Shown piece by piece: positions 44,353 through 54,750 of a DNA stretch of 64,000 bases. The notes under the pieces are model-generated. The model saw only the letters and a list, made by a program, of their open reading frames with translations. It searched no databases and was not told the origin of the DNA. Each line of letters opens with the position of its first letter. The first letter of the stretch is position 1. This stretch comes from Odontocerum albicorne. Taxonomy: Eukaryota > Arthropoda > Insecta > Trichoptera > Odontoceridae. Made by a program: the position numbers and the translations under genes. The stretch spans positions 33,023,414 through 33,087,413 of the forward strand of contig OX463844.1 in the NCBI GenBank assembly GCA_949825065.1, written 5' to 3'.

Positions 44353-46599
44353 AGGTTGGTATATACGAGTATGTAAGAATACTATGGAAAGATCTTATCG
44401 AATTTTCGGATTAATTTCAGTATTACCACGCTTTTTAATGTTCTTTACAAACTCAAACTATTCCATATATTATATTTACCGTTCTTCAAACTAGGAGGGG
44501 TTTAACCGCCATGATTTACCATGACAATAGTATAATGTTAAATAAACCGAAATTACAGGAAAAGCCGATAGAATACACTTTCATATATCAGGAATGCAAA
44601 AAAGATCAGTTAATCTAGCAAAAAAACAATGAATCAAGCCTTATAAAACATTTTTTCCTCTAACGCTCGTTATTTCCACTCTCGCGTCTTATTTTAAATA
44701 GCATTCTGAGAGTGTGTGTTATATTTCTTAAATTAAAAGGCTGTTATTTCTGCTTTATATTGGATATTATATTTTCTGCTTTTGACATATGCCTCAAATA
44801 ATAATATAGGCTGTGGGTGGTCCTTGGAGGATGTACTATGAAAATATGAAAGAATTTCCAAAAAGGCCTGAAAATTTTCTCGCGCTCTTTGTGCGCGCTT
44901 TTCCGTACACTCGCGCCGAAGAAATAAAAATAAAGAGAAATTGATGACCTTTTTCGGCACGCACTGTGTTTCAGGTGTTGAAAACATTTACTTTCAGGTT
45001 TCGAATATTTAACGTTTTTGTAAAAAGTTTCCATGTTCTGATTTTACGTTACATATCGCATTTATAGTATCGATATGTAACGATATCGATATATGGTACA
45101 CGGGAAAGAATATTGGGTGTCATAATGCCTAGACTCTTTATTTAAAATAAAGAAATATAAAAGCATATCAAAGGAAAAATTAATTAAATAACTTATTTTT
45201 GCAGTATAAGTGAATAATTGGATTCGCGATTATTTATATACTCATATTCATACTTTAATAACTGCGCTTAAGTTTGTAAATTTTATATTCACTCACGGCA
45301 ACATGTTATCTCTTGACGATATAATACTATTTTAATATTAATTTGACAAATGACTATTTAAATCATTAACTTATTATCAATGAGTCATTGGTTTCAGAGA
45401 CAAATTAAACCAATTTAATATACCATTTTTTATGTAATCTGCAAAGGAAAGCGTTTAAAAAAATTACAAAATGATTTTTTTTTATCACATTTCGTTTACT
45501 CGTACAAATTTCATTTTCCTCTGAGTTTTGGTGTTTAGTACGCGTACTTATGGTTATAGAACACTGATATATTGTATGAAAATAACATATACAATCGATT
45601 TTACTATTCCGATATTGAATAAAATGAAATGTTTGTAGTTTTTATGGTTTATAATCAAATATCCACTCCAACCGAGCCAAGGGTTTGGACGTATTTTTAT
45701 TTCCAAATACAAAATACATTCAATATTTTTTTCAGTTCGTTTATAACTGCATTCAACTTTAATAAAATGTTATCACCAGAAAATTGTTTATTTTTATATT
45801 CGGAAATATTACGGAGTCTTCTTCATTTTCTTATTCACTGTTATGTCTGTGTTTTTAAATTACAGTTTTTTTCTCTGCACTTTTTAATCTCATAAATAGG
45901 GAGTGCTTTCTGAATAAAAAAAATGTAAAAAAAACATTGATTAACTGTCTCTAACATACAATCCGCTGGAGGGTTTCTGTAATTTAATCTTTTGTATTTC
46001 CTGAATAAACAAAAAAGTGACTAGATTGATGAAAAAAGCTTCCGGATTTCTTGCTAGTATGCTACATTTTATTCCGTTTTTTTATACAATTATCCTCTTT
46101 TTATCGAATCACAGTTATCCATTAGTGACTTGACAGATATTTAATCACGTCTGTAGGATATCAAATCTTTTATATTGGTACAAACAATGAGGAAGAACTG
46201 ACCTTATTTCAATTTACTAAGGTTTTTCTTTGAATAGCTAAGGTCCCTTTAACAAGAAGAATCAACTATCCATAGTAAAATCTTGTAGACCTTAAGTTTG
46301 ATTTTGTCCATAATTGACTACGATACTATTTATTTGTGAATGCTCCTTGAAGCATTAAACAATCCAAGCTGTCCTCAGTACTTGCATAGTATATCGACGT
46401 TTTTTAAGCAGAATATTTCTCTGAATTATTGACGGCTTTAATTAAAACTATTTCTCTGAATTATTGACGGCAGAATCCTTTGTATACTCATCATCAAACA
46501 AACGACAAATACAATAAAAAGTATCATCAACCAGCAAAAACTTATCATTATTATCCATTTTGAAATGGGAAAGTACGAGGAATGTTTGAGTAAGACAAG
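44353..46599. other. AT-rich stretch, nothing recognised
   Basis: A 23-bp direct duplication (TTTCTCTGAATTATTGACGG) lies at about 46414 and 46450. No supported gene. Confidence 0.3.
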
Positions 46600-46900
46600 G
46601 AATGTTATTCAAAACTATCATAATATTTATATTATGAAACTTGTATGGATGTGAAGCATGAACAATGTTTGTGATATCGCTGAATAAATAAAAAAGTGCA
46701 AGATGTAGACGTTTTGAGTAAAATATAATGAAGAATTTCAAGATATTTGTCCGAATCTCAGATGGCTAATCAATATGAAATTTTAGAGTAAGATGAGTTA
46801 GACTGAACATGTTTAGAGGGAAACACGGACGAGTTCAATATTCTGGACATTCTCGAGGGAAGTAAGTTGATAGACCTAGACTTTAATCTGATGATAACAT
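46600..46900 (+). pseudogene. LINE-B middle fragment, decayed
   Basis: In register with other pieces: ACTTGTATGGATGTGAAGCA (LVWM.S, where others read LMYGSEAW), then TGAATAAATAAAAAAGTGCA and GAATCTCAGATGGCTAATCA. Stops interrupt every frame. Confidence 0.4.
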
Positions 46901-47316
46901 ACACATATTAATTGTTGCGTGGGAGCTAGTGCGAAACCTTAATTGAAAGATTGCTCCTAAGGACAGAAGCACGTGAACAGAAAAATCAGGAAACCAAAGC
47001 TCACCACGGGTTATTTTTTATATCCTCAAACCTTAGTATCGAATTAATCTGAAAATGAGCTAAAATGTTTCTTTTCGGAATATTATATGATAAATGCTTT
47101 CAACTCTTGCTCAAGTGATGTTTTTTTAACTAAAAAATTGTTTTAAAATTGTTTATTTTCTTGAAAGTAATTCCACAAAATCCGTATCATTTTGAAAGTA
47201 AAATACCTTAAGAATGGCGTTATTGTTATACTTTTCTCGGAGTTTAAAAGTTTGTTCATTGTTTTACGTGATATTATAAGAAGTTCGGCTCCCACATTTC
47301 TCCCACTCACACCCAC
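46901..47316. other. No recognised feature
   Basis: AT-rich. Confidence 0.3.
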
Positions 47317-47445
47317 TTCTTAATATAAGATCATTCTTAATATAAGATCATTCTTAATAGAAATTATTCAATATGATATGATATGTGTAAACTGTCAGCA
47401 AACCAATTATAAAATTAACAATAATATAATTTATATAACGCTGTT
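47317..47445. repeat. 17-bp tandem repeat and SINE2 tail scrap
   Basis: TTCTTAATATAAGATCA repeats 2.6 times at 47317-47360. 47410-47445 (ATAATTTATATAACGCTGTT) is a minus-strand SINE2 tail scrap like 60450-60475. Confidence 0.6.
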
Positions 47446-47556
47446 TCATCATATAATTTACACTTTATTTTTTAATGTGTTCATAATTACCACTCAATAA
47501 ATTCAGGTGGAATGATGTCTAAAGTATAATATATCAAAGGTTTTGACTTATATGTT

Positions 47557-47778
47557 GTGGAACTGCACATTAGAAATTTAAGAATAAATGACTATGTTTT
47601 CCAAATAATTAGAAGAATACGTGCATTTGAAATGTGGTGCTGGAGAAGCATGTTACGACTTCAAAGGACAAGGCGAACTAATGTCTCCATTCTCGAAGAA
47701 CTGACAATCACCGACAGATTGTCGATATTATGTCTTCGACGTGTCCTCCGATTTTTAGGGCACATTACTCATGGCTAA
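47557..47778 (+). pseudogene. RTE-like LINE ORF2 C-terminal fragment
   Basis: About 70 residues reading IRRIRAFEMWCWRSMLRLQR, TRRTNVSILEELTITDRL, CLRRVLRFLGHITHG. This is the EMWCWRxMLxxxxTxxxTNxxxLxxL...RxxxxFGHIxR ending common in RTE-type insect LINEs. The expected FGH is FLGH here. The upstream RT is not found. The fragment ends at a stop straight after GHITHG. Confidence 0.8.
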
Positions 47779-47884
47779 GGATAAAGTTTTCATATGTTGT
47801 TTATAGTTAAGGCATTAACGTTGTGGAGGTTTAAAGACATTGTAATTTATTTTTAACAAACACTGTTTATTCCACTTTTTTATG

Positions 47885-48290
47885 ACGGTATAACCCTACC
47901 GGTTTCAAGGCTTTCACCTCATCTTCAGGGGAGTACAAACAAGACTAAATGCTGTTCGAATTGGCACCGACATAGACACTTCAACGGTTGGAGGCGGGAG
48001 GGGTGAGGGGAAGGCTAGGTATAATTTCGGCCAGGAGCGGGGAGATTTTGGGGAAATAACTATTCAACAGATGCTCCGATCGGTATACTGACTTAGAAAT
48101 TTCTAGGGCCTCTAATCTGTCCAATTTATTTCCGTTGCCGCTAATATGTAAGAATTTGGCATCATCGATAGAAAAAGTATGATTCTCACGGTGACAATGA
48201 TTAGCCATTTCAGAATAAATTAGAGGATTTGTTAAGGCAGATTGGTGTTCACGAAATCTCTTTTCAAAAGAATAAAGTTTTCAATATTTT
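47885..48290 (-). pseudogene. Penelope-like element, GIY-YIG C-terminal fragment
   Basis: The minus-strand frame from about 48290 reads FEKRFREHQSAL, EMANHCHRENHTF, DAKFLHISG, LDRLEALEISKS, then HLLNSYF and stops at 47981. This is the RFxEH ... AxHxxxxxHxF ... xxILH ... LxxLExLEIxK ... LLN order of the GIY-YIG endonuclease end of Penelope-like retroelements. About 40 bp beyond the stop (complement of 47900-47940) is CTGAAGATGAGGTGAAAGCC, TTGAAACCGG, a motif of the kind often seen beside such elements. The RT domain and the GIY-YIG core motif itself are not present. Confidence 0.6.
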
Positions 48291-48330
48291 AAACCCGAAA
48301 GTTAGAGAAGGGTTATTAACCTATAGACCT

Positions 48331-48689
48331 TCGGGTTGGTTTTTGGATTTGTCGCAATTCTTCGGAATAAAGTTCTATAGACCGACTTTCAACACTCAAC
48401 GCAAATGCGTTCTGACAGTCCAGTATTGTATAGATCGGTTTTGGATACGTCGGCAAGGCGCCAAACATTACTTAACCAGAAGGGCATCGATATGGTCGCC
48501 CCTAGTTATTTTTTGTCATCGAGCGCATCAAGAACTGTTGATCTCGTCAGTGGCGAAATATGGTGTGTTGAATGTCAAAGAAGTAATATGCGACAGGATT
48601 CTCACCTGCTAGTGATATTCACTATCATTGGAAGGAAAGAAAAAAAAATCGGAAGTAGAATTATCATTGCCAATTGTCTAGTTTATTAA
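48331..48689 (+). other. Unrecognised coding-like segment
   Basis: Two overlapping plus-strand frames stay open here (48229-48612 and 48405-48689). The second contains SDSPVLYRSVLDTSARRQTL, LNQKGIDMVAPSYFLSSSAS, RTVDLVSGEIWCVECQRSN. Base composition is less AT-biased than the flanks, and a CxxC pair is present. I recognise no family. It may be a decayed transposon ORF with a frameshift. Confidence 0.3.
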
Positions 48690-48850
48690 TTAATCCCTTC
48701 AACTTATCCGAATCGAAGATTCAGACATATTGAAGAGCGTGGTCGGAAGAAAAAAATATTCTACCCCATTGGTGGAGCTTTCGGGTATAGAACCTTTGGA
48801 GTAGGCACATAACTCGTTGCTGATAATCACGTTTTAGCAACAAGAATATG
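48690..48850 (+). repeat. Repeat family C, copy 3
   Basis: CCTTCAACTTATCCGAATCG, TCAGACATATTGAAGAGCGT, ACCCCATTGGTGGAGC, GTAGGCACATAACTCGTTGC. Paired with an inverted copy at 49015-49200. Confidence 0.6.
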
Positions 48851-48880
48851 CAACACCACTCATTAACGTCTAGTGTCTAA

Positions 48881-48992
48881 GAGTATTGTTACCAGACGAG
48901 TCGTTTTACCAGATTGGAATGATATTTTTATTAAATTAAAAAAAAAAAACGTTTCCTAGTCTGGCAATAGAGTTCGCCTGGTAACAATACTC
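48881..48992. repeat. Hairpin between two inverted family C copies
   Basis: The 37-bp arms 48881-48917 and 48956-48992 are inverted copies (both begin GAGTATTGTTACCAG and continue ...ACCAGA/GCCAGA) around an A/T-rich loop with a run of A. Together with the outer family C copies this makes a nested palindrome of about 510 bp. Confidence 0.8.
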
Positions 48993-49014
48993 ACGTGTCA
49001 AAACTTGTGCGAGT

Positions 49015-49200
49015 GTTGCTTCTTCACTTACGAGGTAGTATTGTCAATATACGTGAGCGTGAATAGCGAGTTTAGTGTCTATTTCAGTGTTTCTCAACTC
49101 TGATGCTGGATTAATGGGGCCGAAGATAATGTTATCTCCCGGCTCCACTCTTCAATATGTTAAATTTACTAGTTCAGACATACTGAAAAGTATCACACGA
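49015..49200 (-). repeat. Repeat family C, copy 4 (inverted)
   Basis: The complement carries ACATATTGAAGAGTGGAGCC, GGCCCCATTAATCCAGCATC. At 49083 the plus strand reads CAGTGTTTCTCAACTCTGAT, which resembles the termini of hAT-type MITEs (CAGTGxTTCTCAACC). Confidence 0.6.
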
Positions 49201-49934
49201 AGGAGAAATGTATATTTGAAACAAATGTATTAAATTGAATCGTTTAAGTTAAAATTATGGTTTCTGGAAAGGTGTAGACTAGATAAGAAACTTTCATAAT
49301 ACAATCATTTTGAATTTTATCAATCACTCCAAAAACGTAAATGAACATTGTAAATTATTATGTAAAATCCAGTGAGATGTTAAAAAAATATGTTGGAAAT
49401 AGCCAAGTTCTGTTGTTTCAAAATTTATATTGCAAACGTTTTCCCTCAATTTTCATACAATAATATACGCCCAATTCAAATACTGATAAGTTCGTGAATA
49501 CATCAAACGGAGCCTAAATAAACTTATTTATTCATCATTCAAATTAACATAAATACGCGTATTTAATGTTCCCCTTTTTCGTAGGTAAGGCTGATAAAAC
49601 AAAAGCACTTGACTGAATTCATAACAATATTGCCTATTTTATGAAAATGATTCCCATGGCTGTCTCGCACATTAGTTATCTTCACCTCGACTTATCTTAG
49701 CTGTCGTTCAAATAAATTGTCGGCACTTGAGCAATGCGAAATGTCAGGCCCGCCTTGATGTCTCCGAGATACGGGATACAAAGGCGAAAGAGAGTACCTC
49801 ACTGAGAAACGTATATATTGTATCTCTATATAGATACAGACTAATCGATGGGCCTTTGGACTCCAGGCATAAGAAACATGTTTGGTTGGTTAAAGAAATT
49901 TAGTAACAGTTTGCAGAAAACTTTGACAACCTTC
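49201..49934. other. AT-rich stretch, nothing recognised
   Basis: A G+C-richer patch at 49735-49800 is unexplained. Confidence 0.3.
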
Positions 49935-50110
49935 GTGACCTAGTTAATAAGACACATGTCTTCCTGGTTCAATTTTCGTTGCTCCCAAGATTTTTAAAGA
50001 GTTACAGTCTGGTTTCACTTAAGGGTTGTTTAACACCTTTCTTGTTGGCTGGAAGAGATTGCCATACCATTAAATATGGCAAGTTGTACTGTGTACAACG
50101 AAAGTGTAAA
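49935..50110 (+). repeat. SINE1, plus strand, near full-length
   Basis: A box GTGACCTAGTTAATAAGACA, anticodon-arm CATGTCTTCCTGGTTCAATT with the B box worn to GGTTCAATTTTC, body ACAGTCTGGTTTCACTTAAG, CTTTCTTGTTGGCTGGAAGA, and tail TACTGTGTACAACGAAAGTG. Confidence 0.8.
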
Positions 50111-50939
50111 ATAATATAAACCAATACAAAATAGTGGCTTGTGTTCTTATGTATCTGTGATAGTGCTCCAAGATGAAGAATAGCAATTAGTCATACGAAG
50201 TCCCTGTAAGCTGTAGAAGAATAAAAATAAAAGGTGGTCATCGAGACGGGAGAGCAAGGAATTAGGAGTCAGGGTGATGCGAACGTTGAGCGTCTGATGA
50301 GAAGTTTTTAGATATGATGTTGATACTCGTATTACGAGTAAAATGCGGGTTGAATTCTGTAAGTAATAATGCGAGATTTGTAAGTATGTGAATGCAGAGT
50401 GTGAATGCTTTGATATATAATGTTTGTTATTAAGTAATGAGACCCATATCCACAAAATGATAGGTATCCACAAAATGATAATGAATTTGCACCCTTTGAT
50501 TCCTTTTTCATTTCAGCAAAATTTAATTGTAAATGTTGTATTGTGGAAAGTTATTTGTTTTTAATATTTTGTAAAGATGAAACAGGTACATAAATCACGC
50601 GTGACCATCACAAGGTCAAATATTATCTGATGTAAACGCTCCTGATTCAGCCTCCCGATAATCTCCCAAGTAGTCGAGGACGTCTGACGCAGAAAATTTC
50701 AGATATTTTTTAGACTGTGTAAGCAATCACAGAACACTTTATTGGATTGGTGAGATTTTTGTATGCCGAATAACGATTTAATATTTATATGATAAAGTAA
50801 AATTTAGAGTAAGTATGTGAAATATTTAAACAAATAAAAGTACATCTCTTAAATTAAAAATAAGTAATGAAGAGAAAACTGACAAAATAATCGGAGAAGG
50901 CTGTGGGAGAGAATTTGAAAGAAGGGAAGATGTTATGTA
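50111..50939. other. AT-rich stretch, nothing recognised
   Basis: Includes the 17-base near-palindrome TACTCGTATTACGAGTA at 50324-50340. No gene supported. Confidence 0.35.
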
Positions 50940-51182
50940 TTGGGTGTTAACATAAGTTGTGTCCGTTTTTTTCCAATTTAAAAATGAGCACCAAAAGTAA
51001 AACAAAATGGTAAATGTTATACGTCATTCGAAAGAAAATTGTCTGTCTACAAGACATTGTGTTTGCTTTTACGTTACATATATTATTTTATTTGATTACA
51101 AGCCTTCAAATGGAATGTCAAGTAGACGAAAGTGAGCATTTTCGACACCTCCGTCTGTTCGCGTTCAATCGAGGGAATAAAT
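50940..51182 (+). mobile_element. Solo mariner 5' end, same family as the foldback
   Basis: Starts TTGGGTGTTAACATAAGTTG after a TA (50938-50939), carries the leader found in the foldback, and encodes MECQVDESEHFRHLRLFAFN from the ATG at 51112 before stopping abruptly at AATCGAGGGAATAAA. It retains the 25-bp leader segment that the left foldback arm lacks. The rest of the element is gone; LINE-B sequence starts immediately after. Confidence 0.85.
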
Positions 51183-51720
51183 CCTACGATTTCTCTGACT
51201 TTTTACATTTCCAAAATATTCTTTAGATTCGACCATACTTCGACCATACTTCGACCATCCTAGGTTTTTCGACCATCGATTATTCGACCATCCTAGGTTT
51301 TTCTCTACCAAACTGTTTTCTCACATTTGTTTTGGTAATTCATTCGTTCTACATGCCCTTATTATTTAAAATTACTCTTCTTCTTCTTACTCAATACACC
51401 AGTTTTAAGTTTATATTCATTCCTAATCACTTCGTTTCCGAATTTTGTCATACAATGTCATCCCATCTATTAATCTAAGTACATGCATTTCCACAGCAGT
51501 TATTCAGCTGTTCGTATTTTTCCGTGTTCGTATTTTTCCGTGTCTTGCCATCCCATACACAAAAAATGGAACCAAAATGCTGTTGCGGACTATCATCTTA
51601 GCAGATTTTGATACTGTCCGGTTTGAGAATATGTGTTTTAATGACCCCGTGACTTTGTTTCCTATCACTTCGTATGTCGGTGTTTGAACATTTGCAGATC
51701 TCCAGTCTTTAACTACCCAC
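51183..51720 (-). pseudogene. LINE-B remnant
   Basis: The minus-strand translation has SLKHIFSNRTVSKSAKMIV, RNSILVPFFVYGMA (about 51560-51665), then 3'-end scraps near 51190-51230 resembling KVREIVG. Between them, 51229-51302 holds a short tandem array of TCGACCAT...CCTAGGTTTTT, and a 16-bp duplication (TCGTATTTTTCCGTGT) lies at about 51512-51540. The NRTVSKSAKMIV segment is the parent of the 56-bp minisatellite at 9078. Confidence 0.75.
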
Positions 51721-52617
51721 TAGAAAATAATGCGTGACGGTATATATTTAACATGCAAATTCAATCCTAAAATTCGAAAAGTCTTCCGTGGATTTTAAAA
51801 ACTAAATTCTCAATCAAAGTATTCGTTCAATCGATAAGAAATTGGAAGATAGGCTTTAATTTCTCTCCACGGTACGAGTATATGTCCTTTCTAACCAAGT
51901 CACAGCGTCTGGTGCAAGTTTGTGTAGCTCATGCATTGCCTCCAGAACTGGCATACATTGGACAGCTATTTTCGATGTAGTTTAGGTCTGGATCTTCTCT
52001 CACTCACAGAAAGGAAACTCTGGAACGCTTTACTTGTGCACATCATATACAATGCGGTCCACTCCGCATCTGGTCCTATTCAGAATACACCACCCCTTCA
52101 TGTCGGAATCGGGAGTAGACGGTAACGATGAAAAGTACACACTTTCTTCAAAATTTTATTTAGCAGACTTGTTATGATGAATCTCATGAAATATATCATG
52201 GAGATAATTTACAGGATAGAAGTCATAATGACCTCATTCCTTTTTTATGCAAATGTTTCTGGAGCCTTATGGGCTCTTAACTTACATCCATTTTTTTAAA
52301 TTAAGAATGGGAGAGTATAGAATAAATGCGGCAAGATAACATATATAGTTAAAGAAAATAAAACCGACATTCTGACAATTCAATTATATATAAGAGTAAC
52401 TTTTATTTCTAGCAATATTTAGTTTTGATAATCTCAAGTAGCTGACTTATGCAGCGTTTTGCAAACTTCTAGTTTTTTCGACCCTGTTGATAAAAAAGTG
52501 AACTATCGAATTCATTTAATTGATAAAAAAAAAACAATGTATGGGCCCGTCACATAACACGGGGCAGGAAAAAATCAGGCAACAAAATCCACCGTTGGGT
52601 CGTTCGCAAGATGTCTG
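51721..52617. other. No recognised feature
   Basis: AT-rich. No repeat match. Confidence 0.3.
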
Positions 52618-53160
52618 TCGATAAATGGCGGTCCCGTAGGACGGAATGTCACGTAATAAAACAATCTGTCGGAAGATTCTGAAAAATCGACAAACAGATT
52701 GTCGATAAATGGCATTCTCATTGGACGAAGTGTGACGTAAAAAACACTATGTTGGAAGACTCGGGAGCATATCGACAAAATATTGTAGATAAATGGCGGT
52801 CCCGTTAGACGAAGTGTGACGTAAAAAACACTATATTGGAAGAATTTGGAGCAAATCGACAACAGATTATCGATAAATGGCGGTCCCGTTGGACGGACTG
52901 TGACACTAGGTTGGAAGAATTTGGAGCAAATCGACAACATATTTTCAAAAAATGGCGGTCCCGTTAGACGGAGTGTGACATAAAAAGCAATCTGTTGGAA
53001 GACTCGGGGGCAAATTAGCAAAAAGATAAATGGCAGTCCTATTGGACGGAGTGTGGCTTAAAAACAATCTGTTGGAAATCTCGTGAGCATATCGACAACA
53101 TACTGTCGATAAATGGCGGTCCCGTTCGACGGAGTGTGACCTAAAAAACAATCTGTTGAT
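52618..53160. repeat. 84-bp tandem array, about 6.5 copies
   Basis: Units start at 52618, 52702, 52786, 52870, 52945, 53023 and 53105; the three full-period steps are exactly 84 bp, later ones shortened by small deletions. Each unit has TCGATAAATGGCGGTCCCGT, ACGGAGTGTGACGTAAAAAA and TCGACAACAGATTGTCGA, where the last block is a 7-bp inverted repeat around a 4-5-nt loop. Because 84 is a multiple of three, the minus strand stays open for 148 codons with a 28-residue repeat (TGPPFIDNLLSICSKFFQ). I regard that as a by-product of the array, not a gene. Confidence 0.95.
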
Positions 53161-53906
53161 TTGTTCCAGAGTCTAGTCAGAGGAAAGTGAGACAAAACGA
53201 CGGTGGTCCTCTTATTTCTCTTATTATAGGCAGTTTGAGAAATTGATATTCAATGACTTCCAAGACCTGCCAGTTAATTTTTAAAATCAAATCGTATACA
53301 TAAATAACAACACATACTCCTTTTTCCTCTTTTGCGTGTGGAAAGACACGTTGCAAAAAAAAGTTTGATTGCTCAATTTTTATCTACAAAATTATTCAGA
53401 TTCTCTATTTTCATTGGAAGTAATATGATCGCATTCCATTCATAATAAGCATTTAAACCCTTTGTTACATTGTGTTTAGAAATTTGCGTAAATATCTGCG
53501 TGAGAAGTAATTTGCCAGTTGTGATATGTATTATCTGTAGGAGTAACAGGAATCCACTCACTCAGACTGTACTGTACCTTGTATCAAACATCAAATTTCG
53601 GTAAAGGAAACCCGTTTCCCTTTATTGTATTACGCAGAGCAATCGCTGGCGAAACCCATCTCGCGCTGCTCACTGTGGAAGAAATACGAGAACATAATTC
53701 CCTTCATTTGTAGCAACTTGTGCGAAAATCTACACAGGTTTGATCAGTAGTTCTGGTGTCGTTTTTTTTTATTAAATCAAGGCTCATTTGGCCGAGAGTT
53801 TACTGAACAGAAGACTTGGTATTCGTTTTTGACATTACGGTTTAAACTCGCTTTTACACATCATACACTTTGTCAGAATGTCACGATAATACGGTGAGGA
53901 AGGCTT
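53161..53906. other. No recognised feature
   Basis: AT-rich. A less AT-rich patch at 53610-53720 is unexplained. Confidence 0.3.
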
Positions 53907-54390
53907 ATGTATTTATTTAACACTTTTAAAACAATCTGGTGGGCTTATTTTCAGGGGGCAATCTCTTCTAATAAACTAAACAAAAGTAAATAAAGGAAGT
54001 TACGTGGTCGCAAAAATATTCAAATAATTATTCACCTTTGTGAAATTTAAGAACATATACATAATAAAAGTAAAATCGGGATATCACCAATCAAAAGAAA
54101 ATGAACGGATGGTGGAGAGGAAAGAAAATCAGGAATGAAACACGTTATAGTTCTGACTAGAAATTAAGAGTTTTTTCAGTCGCTTCTTAAAGAATGCCAA
54201 AGACGGAGCGAGTCTAACATTGGCATGTAACTGATTCCAGAGTCTCACTGCATAGACTGTAAAGGATGATGTAAATACAGAAAATCAGTGAACTGGGAAG
54301 GCCAATAAACATCCCCTGTTTGAGCGTAGCGCAAGTCCATGGTCGGAAATAAAAGGGGTGTGGGGACAGTTAAGGATACTATACAATAGA
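53907..54390 (-). mobile_element. LINE-A 3' end, copy 2, uninterrupted
   Basis: Best LINE-A 3' end. On the minus strand: LRYAQTGDVYWPSQFTDFLY, a frameshift, then YAVRLWNQLHANVRLA and a run ending KKRLKKLLIS, the closing segment of CR1/L2-like ORF2. The 3' untranslated part ends with AAGAGATTGCCCCCTG, AATAAGCCCACCAGATTGTT, TTAAAAGTGTTAAATAAATA. The last 80 bp match SINE1 tails. At GTCTAACATTGG this copy is uninterrupted where copy 1 holds the mariner. Confidence 0.75.
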
Positions 54391-54564
54391 GATTGAAGGC
54401 TTGTAATGACAACCAAATAAAGCGGAAGTTTAACAAATTATATTGTATAGTAGTCTATCTTTGAAATATAATTATGAGGCAGATGGTTTCAAGTCTTGAA
54501 AGTGAAATTGTTGAAGAGAGTATATATAAATATTGGAATGCGCGGCGCTGATGAGCTACCTTAT

Positions 54565-54750
54565 TGAAATTAATTTATTTGCATGACAATTAATTGTATG
54601 TTTATATAGTATGAAAAACAAAAAAAGGCAGGTAATTTAAAGTGGATACTCAATTAATATGGATCTGAGTTTGTTACCTTTCATTTGTTGTTTCCAGTAA
54701 CCTAGGATTTAGCCTGTATCTTACTGAGAATATATAAACATGATAAAAGA
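54565..54750 (+). repeat. Repeat family F, copy 3
   Basis: AATTAATTTATTTGCATGAC, GGTAATTTAAAGTGGATACT, TGAGTTTGTTACCTTTCATT, GTTTCCAGTAACCTAGGATT, CTGTATCTTACTGAGAATAT. This copy has no SINE2 insertion. Confidence 0.55.

Noticed and set aside
52575..53021. 148-codon minus-strand frame with 28-residue repeats
   Set aside because: It is produced by an 84-bp tandem array whose period is a multiple of three. Small deletions shift the frame within the array.
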